Below, in pieces: positions 35,086-44,473 of a stretch of DNA of 64,000 nt (the stretch's first letter is position 1; each line of letters starts with the position of its first letter). A model generated the notes under the pieces. The model worked only from the letters and a program-made list of their open reading frames with translations, searched no databases and was not told the DNA's origin. The position numbers and the translations under genes are program-made. This DNA comes from Saccharomonospora viridis DSM 43017 (GTDB lineage Bacteria > Actinomycetota > Actinomycetes > Mycobacteriales > Pseudonocardiaceae). Where the stretch lies: NCBI RefSeq assembly GCF_000023865.1, contig NC_013159.1:3188001-3252000 (forward strand), read 5' to 3'.

Positions 35086-36299
35086 CAGGCCCTCCGTACC
35101 AGGTGTTCTTCGAGGCGGTCGGCCGCGCGGACCGCGCCCCCGGAGTCGAGCACCGCCTTGCTCATCCGCGCCGCGTTCTCGGCCGCCGCCCGGTCGGCCA
35201 GCACCGAGCGGATCGCGTCGACCAGCGTGTCGGGCGTGACGTCGGAGGGGGAAAGCATCGTGCCCAACCCCAGTTCGCGGACCCGCCACGCGGTGGGCCG
35301 GTCGAGCGCGGAGGTGGGGACGCACACCAGCGGTGTCCCCGCGCGCAACGCCTCCATCACCGTGCCCATGCCGCCGTGGGTGACGCACAGGGAGGCGTGT
35401 TCGAGCACGGTCACGTGGGGGACCCAGCGGTGCACCTCGACGTTGTCGGGCAACGCACCGAGGCTTTCCGGGTCCGTCCCCTCCGCGACGGTCAACACGG
35501 CGTGCCACGGCATTCCGCGGAACGCCTCGACACAGGCGCGGAAGATGTCCTCGTGTTCGTTGAACACCGCGCCCAGGGACACGAGCACCACGGGGTCCTC
35601 CCCCCGCGGCGGGGTCCACTCCCCGAGGAAGTCCCGCTCCCCCACGCACGGCCCGACGAAGGTGAATCGCCCGTCGAAGCTGTCCCCCTCGTACTGGAAC
35701 TCACGCGGGATCGTCACGAGGCTGCATTCGGGGATCTCGAACCAGAGCTCGTGGGGCGGGGTGTCCACGCCGTGGGCGTGACAGAGCCGGCCGATACGCT
35801 GCATGGTCTTGCCGACCCACTCCGGCAGCTCCGCGGGTTTCTCGGCCGCGGGACGGTCTCCGTCCCCGTCGGGGTCGTTGTACATCGCGTTGAGGTAGGA
35901 GAACTTCTCGTTCGACGCGAAGAAGGGGATGGTCTGGGCCGACGGGACTTCCCAACGCCGCCCCAGGATGCGCCCCGCGTAAAGCACCGAGGTGTCGTAC
36001 ACGACCCCCTCGACACCATCCAATTCGGACACCGCGGTGTCGAGCATGGCCTCGCTCTCGTCGAGGAGCACTCCCATCAGGTATCCCGGGTCCTCGGCGA
36101 GACGGGTGAAGTCGGCGTCCCGGTAGTGGGAGTCGTAGGTCAACACGGTCGCGCCGGTTCGGGCGACGATGTCCCGCATACTCGGCGCGGTCAGGTAGGA
36201 CACGTCATGTCCTCGGCTTGCCAGTTCACTGACGATGGCCAGGGTCGGGATGACGTGTCCGTGGTCGGGATGGCACAGGAACAGGATCTTGCGTGGCAT
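35085..36299 (-). CDS. MGT-type glycosyltransferase
   Basis: A 404-residue GT-B enzyme (GT1, macrolide-glycosyltransferase-like). It has N-terminal FLCHPDHGHVIPTLAIVSEL and the nucleotide-sugar site VTHGGMGTVMEALRAGTPLVCVP. It should transfer the deoxy-amino sugar made by the neighbouring genes to the aglycone. No helper (DesVIII-type) protein is present. The ATG at 36299 is in register with the family. It is cotranscribed with the SARP gene. Confidence 0.92.
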   Translation of the reverse strand: MPRKILFLCHPDHGHVIPTLAIVSELASRGHDVSYLTAPSMRDIVARTGATVLTYDSHYRDADFTRLAEDPGYLMGVLLDESEAMLDTAVSELDGVEGVVYDTSVLYAGRILGRRWEVPSAQTIPFFASNEKFSYLNAMYNDPDGDGDRPAAEKPAELPEWVGKTMQRIGRLCHAHGVDTPPHELWFEIPECSLVTIPREFQYEGDSFDGRFTFVGPCVGERDFLGEWTPPRGEDPVVLVSLGAVFNEHEDIFRACVEAFRGMPWHAVLTVAEGTDPESLGALPDNVEVHRWVPHVTVLEHASLCVTHGGMGTVMEALRAGTPLVCVPTSALDRPTAWRVRELGLGTMLSPSDVTPDTLVDAIRSVLADRAAAENAARMSKAVLDSGGAVRAADRLEEHLVRRA

Positions 36300-36412
36300 T
36301 GTCGACTCCCACCAGGACTGAACGGCGGCTCGGAACACGGCGATCACGGGGATCACCTGCTGCGGCTGCCGCCGCCACCGTAGAACCCGGCCCCGGTGAT
36401 CGACACCCCTAA

Positions 36413-36422
36413 TCTCCGCTGT
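36413..36422. promoter_or_regulatory. Half-site ACCCCTAATC upstream of the glycosyltransferase
   Basis: This 10-mer is the exact inverse of GATTAGGGGT at 36503-36512 in the same divergent promoter region. It lies 114 bp upstream of the glycosyltransferase start. It is part of the CCCCTA motif set described at 36505 and 39345. Confidence 0.4.
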
Positions 36423-36504
36423 TCCGACGGACGCACCCGATACGCGGAACGGAGCAGTCGACGCGACGCGCCTGTTCTCCGGACCCGTCGTCACGACGCT
36501 GGAT

Positions 36505-36519
36505 TAGGGGTTACCCCTA
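36505..36519 (+). promoter_or_regulatory. Palindromic operator TAGGGG-TTA-CCCCTA at the aminotransferase promoter
   Basis: The perfect inverted repeat overlaps the expected -35 position of a TATGCT -10 box at 36536-36541, with 17-bp spacing to the hexamer. That is where an activator touching RNA polymerase would bind. The same half-sites occur at 36413 and at 39345-39366, so a cluster-specific regulator is likely. The LAL/LuxR protein encoded in the cluster is the best candidate. Confidence 0.55.
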
Positions 36520-36574
36520 TCCCGCCCTCCACTCCTATGCTGACGCACATCTCGCGCAAGCCGATTGGACGACG

Positions 36575-37684
36575 ATGCCGACGCTGGTCTGGGACTACCT
36601 GCACGAATATCGCGACGAACACGACGACATCATCGACGCCGTCGAGACGGTCTTCTCCTCCGGTCGCCTCGTCCTGGGACGAAGTGTCTCCTCGTTCGAG
36701 GCGGAGTTCGCGGACTACCACGGGGTGTCCCACTGCGTCGGTGTCGACAACGGCACCAACGCGATCCGGCTCGCGCTTCAGGCCATGGGAATCGGCAAGG
36801 GCGACGAAGTGATCACCGTGTCCAACACGGCGGCCCCCACGGTCGTGGCCATCGACGCGGTCGGGGCCACCCCCGTGTTCGTCGACGTCGACCCCGACAC
36901 GTACCTGATGGACGTCGAGCAGGTGGAAGCCGCGATCACGCCACGGACCCGGTGTCTGCTGCCGGTCCACCTCTACGGCCAGTGCGTCGACATGGCCCCG
37001 CTCCAGCGGTTGGCCGACAAACACGACCTGCTCATCCTGGAGGACTGCGCGCAGGCGCACGGCGCCCGTCACCACGGCCGGGTGGCCGGGTCCATGGGGA
37101 CGGCGGCGGCGTTCTCCTTCTACCCCACCAAGGTGCTCGGCGCGTACGGCGACGGTGGTGCCACCATCACCGACGACCCCTCCATCGACGCCAACCTCCG
37201 CCGTCACCGTTACTACGGGATGGAAAAGCGGTACTACGTCGTCGAAACGCCGGGACACAACTGCAGGCTCGACGAGGTGCAGGCCGAGATCCTACGGCGC
37301 AAACTGCGCAGGCTGGACACCTACGTCAAGAACCGGCAGGCCGTCGCCGACCGCTACGTCGAGGCGCTGTCCGACACCGAGCTCGTGCTGCCCACGACCG
37401 CCGAGGGCAACACCCACGTGTACTACGTCTACGTCGTACGCCATCCCCGCCGGGACGACATCCTCGAGGCGTTGCAGGCCTACGACATCCAGCTCAACAT
37501 CAGCTATCCGTGGCCGGTCCACACGATGACGGGCTTCGCTCACCTCGGGTACACCGAGGGCAGCCTGCCGGTCACCGAGTCGGTGGCGAAGGAGATCTTC
37601 TCCCTGCCGATGTACCCGTCGTTGCCGCGCGAGACCCAGGAGAAGGTCATCGACGCCCTGCGATCGGTGCTGGCCGCGCTCTGA
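36575..37684 (+). CDS. NDP-sugar 3-aminotransferase (DegT/DnrJ/EryC1/StrS)
   Basis: A 369-residue PLP enzyme with the internal-aldimine Lys186 in [16 protein letters not shown] and the phosphate-site Asp in LEDCAQAHG. Together with the 2,3-dehydratase it should install the amino group at C-3 of a dTDP-2,6-dideoxy-3-keto sugar (EvaB-like step). C-4 amination is less likely given the ketoreductase nearby. It has its own promoter with the TAGGGG palindrome. Confidence 0.9.
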   Translation: MPTLVWDYLHEYRDEHDDIIDAVETVFSSGRLVLGRSVSSFEAEFADYHGVSHCVGVDNGTNAIRLALQAMGIGKGDEVITVSNTAAPTVVAIDAVGATPVFVDVDPDTYLMDVEQVEAAITPRTRCLLPVHLYGQCVDMAPLQRLADKHDLLILEDCAQAHGARHHGRVAGSMGTAAAFSFYPTKVLGAYGDGGATITDDPSIDANLRRHRYYGMEKRYYVVETPGHNCRLDEVQAEILRRKLRRLDTYVKNRQAVADRYVEALSDTELVLPTTAEGNTHVYYVYVVRHPRRDDILEALQAYDIQLNISYPWPVHTMTGFAHLGYTEGSLPVTESVAKEIFSLPMYPSLPRETQEKVIDALRSVLAAL

Positions 37685-37706
37685 CCGCTTCCGACGGATG
37701 TCACCC

Positions 37707-37737
37707 GAGGGGGCGGAAGGGCTCCCGCCCCCCTCTT
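37707..37737. terminator. Bidirectional terminator between convergent sugar genes
   Basis: GAGGGGGCGG pairs with CCGCCCCCCTC across an 8-base loop (one bulged base) and is followed by TTT on the plus strand. It lies between two genes that end facing each other. Confidence 0.6.
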
Positions 37738-37778
37738 CGGAGCACGGGTTCGTCAACGGCCCCGTACACGTCCCTTCC

Positions 37779-39215
37779 TCACCGCACGGCCAGACTGCGC
37801 AGGCAGAGCACCAGGCTGCGGGCCTGGATGTTGACGTAGAAGCTGTGCCGCAGCAGCTCGTCGTACTGGGCCAACGTCAACCAACGGTATTCGGGGTCGT
37901 CGTCGGCCACCTCCACGTCGGCCTCGACGATGAGGTAACGGTTCCGCGCACCCAGGAACCGGCCGCCCTCCTCGGACAGCACCGTGTCGAACCGGATGCG
38001 TTCCGGCCGTAGCACCGCGTCGAGGAACCGGGGACGCGCTCCTTCCGGCAGCACGTCGTAGTTGTCGGGCGCGCACTGCACGGTCGGGGCGAGTTCGACG
38101 ACGTCGGCGTAGCCGGGCTCGGTTCTTGCCTGCGTCAGCACATGGAGGACACCGTCGAACTCCTTGACGAGGAAGGCGATCACCCCGACGCCGACCGGTT
38201 CGATCATGGGCTGGGACCACGCCCCGACCTCCCGGCCGCCGGCACGGACGTGGACACCGACGACGGAGAAGAACCGACCGCTGTGGTGGGTGATCACGTC
38301 GTCCGCGACACGCCATCCCGCCAGCCCCCGCAACGCCGTGCGCTCGACGCGGAGCTCGGTGCGGGTCCTCGCCTCGGTGATCCAGCTCAGCACCTCGTCC
38401 GTGGTGTGCCTCGACGGCGCCGCCGGGTCGGCCGAGCGGGCCAACGCCGCGACGAAGTCGTCCTCCGAGCGCGAAGCCACCGAGGCCGCCCAGTGAGCGC
38501 CTCCTCCGGGCAGGCAGGCCAGCACCGTCCGAGTGTCCATGTTGATCAGTTCGGGCACGCTGAGCAGGTCGGCGAGCTGACGCAGCGTCAACCAACAGAA
38601 TCCGTCGATCGCCTCGACGTCGTCGCCGACCTCCACCACCATGTTGCGATTGCGCTTCCGATAGAACCACGCCCCTTGCTCCGATTGGCGGGTGTCCACA
38701 AGCACCGAACGGCCCAAGGGTTCGCGGAAGTACTCCAGATACGGGATGGCACGTCCTTTGTGCACTCCCGTGTAGTTGCTACGGGTCGCCTGGACGGTGG
38801 GGGACAACTGCACACCGCAATCCGGGTTCCCCGGCTCCTGCTTGGCCTGCATCAGGCAGTGCAGCACACCGTCGATCTCCCGCACCAGGATACCGAGGAT
38901 GCCGATCTCGGGCTGGTTGATGATGGGCTGCTGCCACGACGGCACGGCGGCGTCGGGACGCTCCACGGTCACCGCCTCGACGCTGAAGAAGCGTCCGGTG
39001 TGATGTCGGAGGAAACCGGTTCCCGGTTCCCGCACCCATCCGTCCAGTTCGTCCAGAGCGGCCCGCTGCGTCCGCATCCAGACCCGTCGGGACATCCCGG
39101 CGACCCAGTCGTGCACCGCGGCCGTGTCGGGGAGGTGAGCACCCGGGGCGAACAGCGAATCGGTCAGCCGCACCTCGGCTTCGGCGCGCGGCGACGGGCG
39201 AGAGGGAGCGACCAC
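37779..39215 (-). CDS. NDP-hexose 2,3-dehydratase
   Basis: A 478-residue enzyme of the EvaA/TylX3/EryBVI family that eliminates the C-2 hydroxyl of dTDP-4-keto-6-deoxyglucose to give the 3,4-diketo-2,6-dideoxy sugar. It consists of two homologous halves; compare WLTLRQLADLLSVPELINMDTRT with WLTLAQYDELLRHSFYVNIQA (spans split here, at about residues 220 and 455). The GTG at 39215 has AAGGAG seven bases upstream. It is separated from the ketoreductase gene by a 152-bp gap with its own motif, so it may have its own promoter. Confidence 0.93.
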   Translation of the reverse strand: MVAPSRPSPRAEAEVRLTDSLFAPGAHLPDTAAVHDWVAGMSRRVWMRTQRAALDELDGWVREPGTGFLRHHTGRFFSVEAVTVERPDAAVPSWQQPIINQPEIGILGILVREIDGVLHCLMQAKQEPGNPDCGVQLSPTVQATRSNYTGVHKGRAIPYLEYFREPLGRSVLVDTRQSEQGAWFYRKRNRNMVVEVGDDVEAIDGFCWLTLRQLADLLSVPELINMDTRTVLACLPGGGAHWAASVASRSEDDFVAALARSADPAAPSRHTTDEVLSWITEARTRTELRVERTALRGLAGWRVADDVITHHSGRFFSVVGVHVRAGGREVGAWSQPMIEPVGVGVIAFLVKEFDGVLHVLTQARTEPGYADVVELAPTVQCAPDNYDVLPEGARPRFLDAVLRPERIRFDTVLSEEGGRFLGARNRYLIVEADVEVADDDPEYRWLTLAQYDELLRHSFYVNIQARSLVLCLRSLAVR

Positions 39216-39344
39216 CGAACGTCTCCTTCGGCAGGACTGGCGTTCTGCGATGTCGGTGACCGACCGCGGCGGCCGACAACCGACTTCCCCGACCGGCACT
39301 GGCAAGCTTCGCGAGACCGCGACACCATCGTCAACCGCTGGCCG

Positions 39345-39366
39345 CCCCTAACTGTCGGAATAGGGG
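39345..39366 (-). promoter_or_regulatory. CCCCTA-N10-TAGGGG element upstream of the 2,3-dehydratase
   Basis: Two half-sites identical to the 36505 palindrome, but everted and 10 bp apart, lie about 130 bp upstream of the dehydratase start and next to the ketoreductase stop. The reuse of this rare sequence at cluster promoters argues for a shared regulator. Confidence 0.5.
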
Positions 39367-39367
39367 T

Positions 39368-40321
39368 TCAGTCCGGGGATTCCCGTTCCGCCACCGCCGC
39401 GACGGTCGCGGTGATCCCGGCGTGCAACGGCGTCGTGGCGCGCCATCCGCTGGCCGCCGTGAACGCGGCGGGATCGGCGACGAGGCTGCGCACGTCCATC
39501 ACGGTCGCCTCCCTCGGCGGCGGCACGGACACCACGGGCACGGGCGGTTTCCCGGTGTGTGCGGACACGGAGGTCGACACCGTCTCGAACAACTCGCGCA
39601 CCGTGACCCCGCGCCCGGTCCCCAGCAGCCAGTGGCGCCCCGCCGTCCGATCCGCGTGGATGACGGCCTCGACGAACGCGTTCGCGACGTCGTCGACGAA
39701 CACGAGGTCGCGCTCCATCAGGCCATCACCCCACACCGTCAACCGTTCCCCCGCCAACGCCCGGCGGATCATCGTCGTGACGACGCCTCGGTCCACCGCG
39801 AGCGGTGTGGGCCCGTACACGGTGGGCAACCGCAGACTGATCCCACCGCTTTCCAGCACGACCCGCTCTGCCTCGCATTTCTGCCGGTCGTACTCGGTGG
39901 TCGGAACGTCGGTTTCCGTGCCGTCGACACGCTGCCGGGCCCCGGAACCGACCTGCGAGGTCGACCCGGCGAACACGATCATGCGCCCCGCCGCGGCCTC
40001 GACCACCGACCGCACGACGGCGACGTTCACCCGCGCCGCCGCTTCCGCCTCACCGCCATCCACGCGGTAGGTGCCGCCACCCGTGTACAGCACGAGGGGC
40101 AGCACCACATCCGCGTCGGCGACGACCTCCGCCACCCGGCCGGGTTCCGTCAGATCCGCGGCCACGGCCTCGACACCGGCGACGGGGGGACGGCCACTGC
40201 GGGACACCGACCGCACGACCGCCCCCGCCGCCACGAACCGCGCGACCACGGCCGATCCGATGAATCCGGAGCCGCCAAGCACGACCACCCGCGTTCCGGC
40301 CACAGCGGACGACGCCGCCAC
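39368..40321 (-). CDS. NDP-4-keto-deoxyhexose 4-ketoreductase
   Basis: An extended SDR/epimerase-family protein of about 317 residues. It has VVVLGGSGFIGSAVV at the N-terminus, the catalytic Ser in FAGSTSQVG and a YDRQK motif (Tyr, Lys). It should reduce C-4 as the last step of the sugar pathway (EvaE/EryBIV-like). GTG at 40321 lies just after the methyltransferase stop. The ATG at 40360 would overlap that gene by 37 bases but has a purine-rich site, so the start is uncertain. Confidence 0.85.
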   Translation of the reverse strand: MAASSAVAGTRVVVLGGSGFIGSAVVARFVAAGAVVRSVSRSGRPPVAGVEAVAADLTEPGRVAEVVADADVVLPLVLYTGGGTYRVDGGEAEAAARVNVAVVRSVVEAAAGRMIVFAGSTSQVGSGARQRVDGTETDVPTTEYDRQKCEAERVVLESGGISLRLPTVYGPTPLAVDRGVVTTMIRRALAGERLTVWGDGLMERDLVFVDDVANAFVEAVIHADRTAGRHWLLGTGRGVTVRELFETVSTSVSAHTGKPPVPVVSVPPPREATVMDVRSLVADPAAFTAASGWRATTPLHAGITATVAAVAERESPD

Positions 40322-40323
40322 CG

Positions 40324-41550
40324 TCAGACCACGTGCACGTGGGGCACGTACCGGATCCATCGGCCGCCCGCCTTTCGGAAGTCCTGTTCCTTGGCCATGA
40401 TCTCCTCGGAGTGGTTCCAGGCGAACAACAACGCGTACGACGGATAGTCCTGGGAGAACGCCTCCGGAGGCCGGACCGGGATGTGCGAGCCCGGCGTCAG
40501 TTTGTGCTGCTTCGCGGGAGTGGTGTCACAGACGAACTCCACCAACTCGGGACCGATACCGCAGAAGTTGGTCACCGTGGCGCTTTTCGCGGTCGCGCCG
40601 TAGCCGACGATGCGGTGTCCTTCCGCACGCAGTCGCGTCAACAACTCCACGAGCTCGTCCCGGATGACCCGCACCTTACGGGCGAAATCCTCCAGGACGG
40701 CCAGGTCCGAGATCCTGCGACGCCTCTCCTCCTCGCACAGTTCGTCGACCGCCGCGCTGCGGGTCCGCGCCCCGGGACGGGCCAACGTGTAGCGCACCTC
40801 GCCGCCGTGCACGGGCAGCCGTTCCACGTCCACCAGTTCGAGACCGTGCCGACGGGCCATCTCGTCGACCGACGTCGCGCTGAAGAAGAAGAAATGTTCG
40901 TCGTAGATCTGGTCGAACGACGTCTTCTCCAGGATGTCGCCGAGATAGGGGTCCTCGAACACGAACACCCCGTTCGGCTTCAGCAGGGCGGTCACTCCCC
41001 GCAGGATCGACGCCATGTACGGGATGTGGCACAACGTGTTGGCCGCATAGATGACGTCGGCCCGTCCCTCGGTGTCGACGATGTCGAGTGCTGTGGTCTC
41101 TTCGAAGAAGTCCTTGCGTACCCGCACCCCCTCCTCGGCCGCGAGGTCGGCCACGGCTCCGGACGGTTCCACCCCCAGGTGCCGTACCCCGGCCTCGGCG
41201 ACGGTCTTCAGCATGGTGCCGTCGTTGCAACCGAGTTCGACGATGAACGGGTCCGTTCCGGACAGTTCCGTGGCGAGGAATCGCTCGGCCAACTCCTGGA
41301 AGTGTCGTCGCATCACCGCCGAACCGCGCGACAGATACGGGTAGTCCTCGTGGAACATCTCCTCGCGGGGCACTTCCTCGGTCAACTGCACCATGCCGCA
41401 TTCGCCACATACGCCGACGGCGAGTCGATAGGTGAACTCGTCCGTCGTGTCGGCGGGATCGCGGAACGCGTCCGACAAAGGCTGGGTGCCGAAGTCGAGG
41501 AATTCGACGACCGTCTCGCCACAGATGCGACAGCGGGCTCCGGGGGCCAT
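40324..41550 (-). CDS. NDP-hexose C-methyltransferase (EvaC/TylCIII-like)
   Basis: A 408-residue SAM-dependent sugar C-3 methyltransferase. It has an N-terminal zinc site of two CxxC pairs (Cys7/10 and Cys48/51), the SAM motif IVELGCNDGTML, and a C-terminal domain with GYGATAKSATVTN. It adds a methyl branch at C-3 of the 3-amino or 3-keto deoxysugar. The ATG at 41550 has AAGGAG six bases upstream. It begins the short sugar operon read towards the ketoreductase. Confidence 0.92.
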   Translation of the reverse strand: MAPGARCRICGETVVEFLDFGTQPLSDAFRDPADTTDEFTYRLAVGVCGECGMVQLTEEVPREEMFHEDYPYLSRGSAVMRRHFQELAERFLATELSGTDPFIVELGCNDGTMLKTVAEAGVRHLGVEPSGAVADLAAEEGVRVRKDFFEETTALDIVDTEGRADVIYAANTLCHIPYMASILRGVTALLKPNGVFVFEDPYLGDILEKTSFDQIYDEHFFFFSATSVDEMARRHGLELVDVERLPVHGGEVRYTLARPGARTRSAAVDELCEEERRRRISDLAVLEDFARKVRVIRDELVELLTRLRAEGHRIVGYGATAKSATVTNFCGIGPELVEFVCDTTPAKQHKLTPGSHIPVRPPEAFSQDYPSYALLFAWNHSEEIMAKEQDFRKAGGRWIRYVPHVHVV

Positions 41551-41612
41551 GGTGTTCTCCTTCTGTTCTCGTCGGTCACACACGATCGGGCACCCGGGCC
41601 ATAGACATCGGC

Positions 41613-44213
41613 CTAAATGCCCAACGGCGCCAAATCCCGTGGGAGTTCGGCACGGCCCTTCACCCCCAACTTCCGGTACACCCGGGTGAGGTGCTGTTCG
41701 ACCGTGCTCACCGTGATGTAGAGCAGTGCGCTGATCTCACGGTTGGTATGGCCGGTGGCCGCCAGTTCGGCGACCCGGCGCTCGGAATCACTCAACACCG
41801 CCACGGACCCCCTCCCGGGTCTTCGTGCGGGCCCGTCGTCCGTTGCGCCGCCTCGTGCCTCGTCGAGGCGGCGCTGCGTCCTCGCCAATGCCAGGCCGTC
41901 ACCGCAGGACTTCAGCAGTTCCAGCGACTTCCGCAGCAACGACACACGCTCGTCCGCCTCGCTCAGCTCGGCCAGCACACGCATCGCGATGCCCCGGGTC
42001 CAACGACCGATTCCAGGACGTGTGAGCTGTTCGGTGACGAGGTCCCGCGCGGCGTCCCGTCGACCGAGGGCGATGTTGGCCTCCGCGAGGTCGAGCCGCC
42101 ACGGCGCCACCAACGGCAGGTCCGCCCCCCATCTTTCCATCAGCAGACCGCACTGCTGGAAATCGCTGATGGCCGCGAGCGCGCGGCCACACGCCAGATG
42201 GGCGTGGCCTCGTGCGTGCAGATAGAAAAGACCGACGATGGTGTCGAACATCGCCTTGGGCACCGGCAGCCGCAGCAGCTCCTCCAGCCGATGCCGGTCA
42301 CCCAACTCCGTGAGCGCGGTGAACAGGACGGCGGCGGGGTAACCGATCGACACCCCCCACCCCTGGGTCGGCAGGAGATCCAACGCCGAGGACGCCAGCC
42401 GAAACGCCGTCGCGGGATCACCCCGGCGCAACGTCAGATGTGCCCGTACGACCTCGAAGAACGCCTGCCACGTGCGTACCCGGCCGTTGACGGCCTCGTC
42501 GATGACGCGACCGCACCAATGCTCGGCGCTCCCGGCGTCGCCCGCGAAGGTCAGGACCAACAACGCGGTGGCGACCATCTCCGGCGCCGTCTCACCGGGG
42601 CGACTGCTTTTGAGGACGTGTTCGGCCGCGGCCACCGCCCGGCGGTCGAACCGCGTGGTCCAGAACTGTCCGAGCGCGTGGGCGGCCTCGGCCCACGGAT
42701 CGACCACCGACTGCGCCGCCCCGACTTCGACGGGTTCGAGGTCCACGCCGTGGAACTGACAGACGATCCTCAGTTCCGCCGCGGATTGGACGTCGAGCAC
42801 GTCCGGGTTCTCCCGACACAGCCGCAACACCTCGGCGACCGTGTCGTGGTCCCCCGTCCACAGGGCGTGCCAGAGCAGGATCACCACGTCCCGGCCGGCG
42901 AGTTCCCCTGTCGACATCGCCGCGTGCAACGGCTCCAGGTGCACGGCCGATGCCGCCGGGTTGATCCGCCACCACGCCCGGACCAACACTCGATTGACCT
43001 CGAGGCGTTGCGGTCCCTCGGCGGCGGGGAGGGCCAGTTCCAGGTACCGGATCGCGGCGTCGACGTCGTCCGCCGCCAGCGCCTGCTCGGCCGCGACACG
43101 CAGCACGTCGACCGCCCAACGGGCCTGTTCGTCGTCGAGTCGACCGTGCGCCAGCAGGTGGGTGGCAACGGTCGTGGCGTCCTCCCCACACCGGTACAAC
43201 ACCTCGGCCGCCCGTCCGTGCAGTGCGGCTCGCTCGGTGGTGGAGAGGCTCTCCAACACCGCGGCACGCACACCGGGATGTCGGAAACTGCCGCCCAACA
43301 CCAGACCGGACGTGTCCAGAAAGCCGACGAGCTGCTGAGCGACCTCGGTGCTGACCTCCACCAGCCGCGCCACGAAGTCCACCGGATGGCCGTCCCCGAG
43401 CACCGCCATGGCTCGGACCACCGCCGGGATCGACGGTTCCCAACGATGCAGGGCAGCGAGCACGGAACCGGCGGCGGTGGGGCCGAGTCGCCACTCGTCC
43501 GCGGCCTCACCCGCGACCAGATCGTCGATCATCGACCGCACGAGCATGCGGTTGCCACCGCTCCACCGGCTCCACAACGGTGCGAGCTTGGCGGCCGTCG
43601 CACGACCCACATGCTCCGTCAGCATCGCCTTGATCTGCGCTTCACCGAGTGGCCCCAATCGAATGTGACAGGCCTGCCGCTCGTTGCCCTCCGCATGCTG
43701 CCGTAACGGCAGCGAATGGGAATGCTCCCACTCACTCAACAACAGCAGGACCCGGGACAGGAAGATCCGCCGTCGAAGCTGCAACAGGAACTGTCGTGAG
43801 ACGCTGTCGGCGAACTGCACGTCGTCGATGCTCACCACGACCGGGTGCCGCTGGGACAACTCCAGCACCGTCGTGCACAGTTGGTGGAGCAGGCGGGCGC
43901 TGCGCGGATGGTCGGGCCGCAGCGTCGCACAGGACGCGATCAGCTCGCCCATGCGGTGGGCGAGCTCAGGCTGGGGACGCGCACTCTGCGCGAGTTGCTC
44001 CAAGACTCCCCCGGCCAGCGACTGCTCACTCCACACCGCGCTGGCCGACAACACCAGCGCCCCCGCCTCGACGGCACGATCGGCACACTGCCGCAGCAGT
44101 TCGGTCTTGCCGCTTCCGAGCCCACCGGTGACCACAGCGAGTCCGCCCCCGCCCTCCAGACAGTCGGAGAGCAACCCCATAAGTTTGTTGAGGGCGGCTC
44201 TGTGGTCCGGCAT
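41613..44213 (-). CDS. LAL-family (large ATP-binding LuxR) transcriptional regulator
   Basis: An 866-residue regulator. An N-terminal AAA domain has Walker A GGLGSGKTELLR (about residues 31-42) and Walker B VVVSIDDVQFAD, a long helical middle follows, and a C-terminal LuxR helix-turn-helix lies at about residues 800-860 (ATGHTNREISALLYITVS). LAL proteins are common pathway activators in macrolide and polyene clusters. It stands alone, close to prfA, and has a CCCC-rich half-site-like sequence in its leader (44264 region). It is the best candidate binder of the CCCCTA motifs. Confidence 0.93.
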   Translation of the reverse strand: MPDHRAALNKLMGLLSDCLEGGGGLAVVTGGLGSGKTELLRQCADRAVEAGALVLSASAVWSEQSLAGGVLEQLAQSARPQPELAHRMGELIASCATLRPDHPRSARLLHQLCTTVLELSQRHPVVVSIDDVQFADSVSRQFLLQLRRRIFLSRVLLLLSEWEHSHSLPLRQHAEGNERQACHIRLGPLGEAQIKAMLTEHVGRATAAKLAPLWSRWSGGNRMLVRSMIDDLVAGEAADEWRLGPTAAGSVLAALHRWEPSIPAVVRAMAVLGDGHPVDFVARLVEVSTEVAQQLVGFLDTSGLVLGGSFRHPGVRAAVLESLSTTERAALHGRAAEVLYRCGEDATTVATHLLAHGRLDDEQARWAVDVLRVAAEQALAADDVDAAIRYLELALPAAEGPQRLEVNRVLVRAWWRINPAASAVHLEPLHAAMSTGELAGRDVVILLWHALWTGDHDTVAEVLRLCRENPDVLDVQSAAELRIVCQFHGVDLEPVEVGAAQSVVDPWAEAAHALGQFWTTRFDRRAVAAAEHVLKSSRPGETAPEMVATALLVLTFAGDAGSAEHWCGRVIDEAVNGRVRTWQAFFEVVRAHLTLRRGDPATAFRLASSALDLLPTQGWGVSIGYPAAVLFTALTELGDRHRLEELLRLPVPKAMFDTIVGLFYLHARGHAHLACGRALAAISDFQQCGLLMERWGADLPLVAPWRLDLAEANIALGRRDAARDLVTEQLTRPGIGRWTRGIAMRVLAELSEADERVSLLRKSLELLKSCGDGLALARTQRRLDEARGGATDDGPARRPGRGSVAVLSDSERRVAELAATGHTNREISALLYITVSTVEQHLTRVYRKLGVKGRAELPRDLAPLGI

Positions 44214-44444
44214 CTACACCCCCGGATATGTCGCGAGCGTCCTCTTACTGATCGGTGGTATGGGGGTTATAACACGGTTCGGCGCCTGTTCATCCCTGAA
44301 AAAGTCGGAAGCGACAGAAAGGATTTCATTATCAAAACGGTCTCTTGACCGAAAGACATCCCTCGACTAATGGGATTTCCGATGGACACACACCATGTCC
44401 TCGGCAGCGGCGCCGCCGGGAAGAGGACGCCACGACAACGAGTT

Positions 44445-44469
44445 CGGGGGTTCGAAGTGGACAACCCCG
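44445..44469 (-). terminator. Hairpin after prfA, at the cluster border
   Basis: On the minus strand CGGGGTT pairs with AACCCCCG (one bulge) just after the prfA stop. There is no T-run, so if it terminates it is weak or Rho-assisted. It separates the housekeeping operon from the cluster. The gap 44214-44473 also holds an AT-rich leader of the LAL gene and no other gene. Confidence 0.4.
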
Positions 44470-44473
44470 GTGC

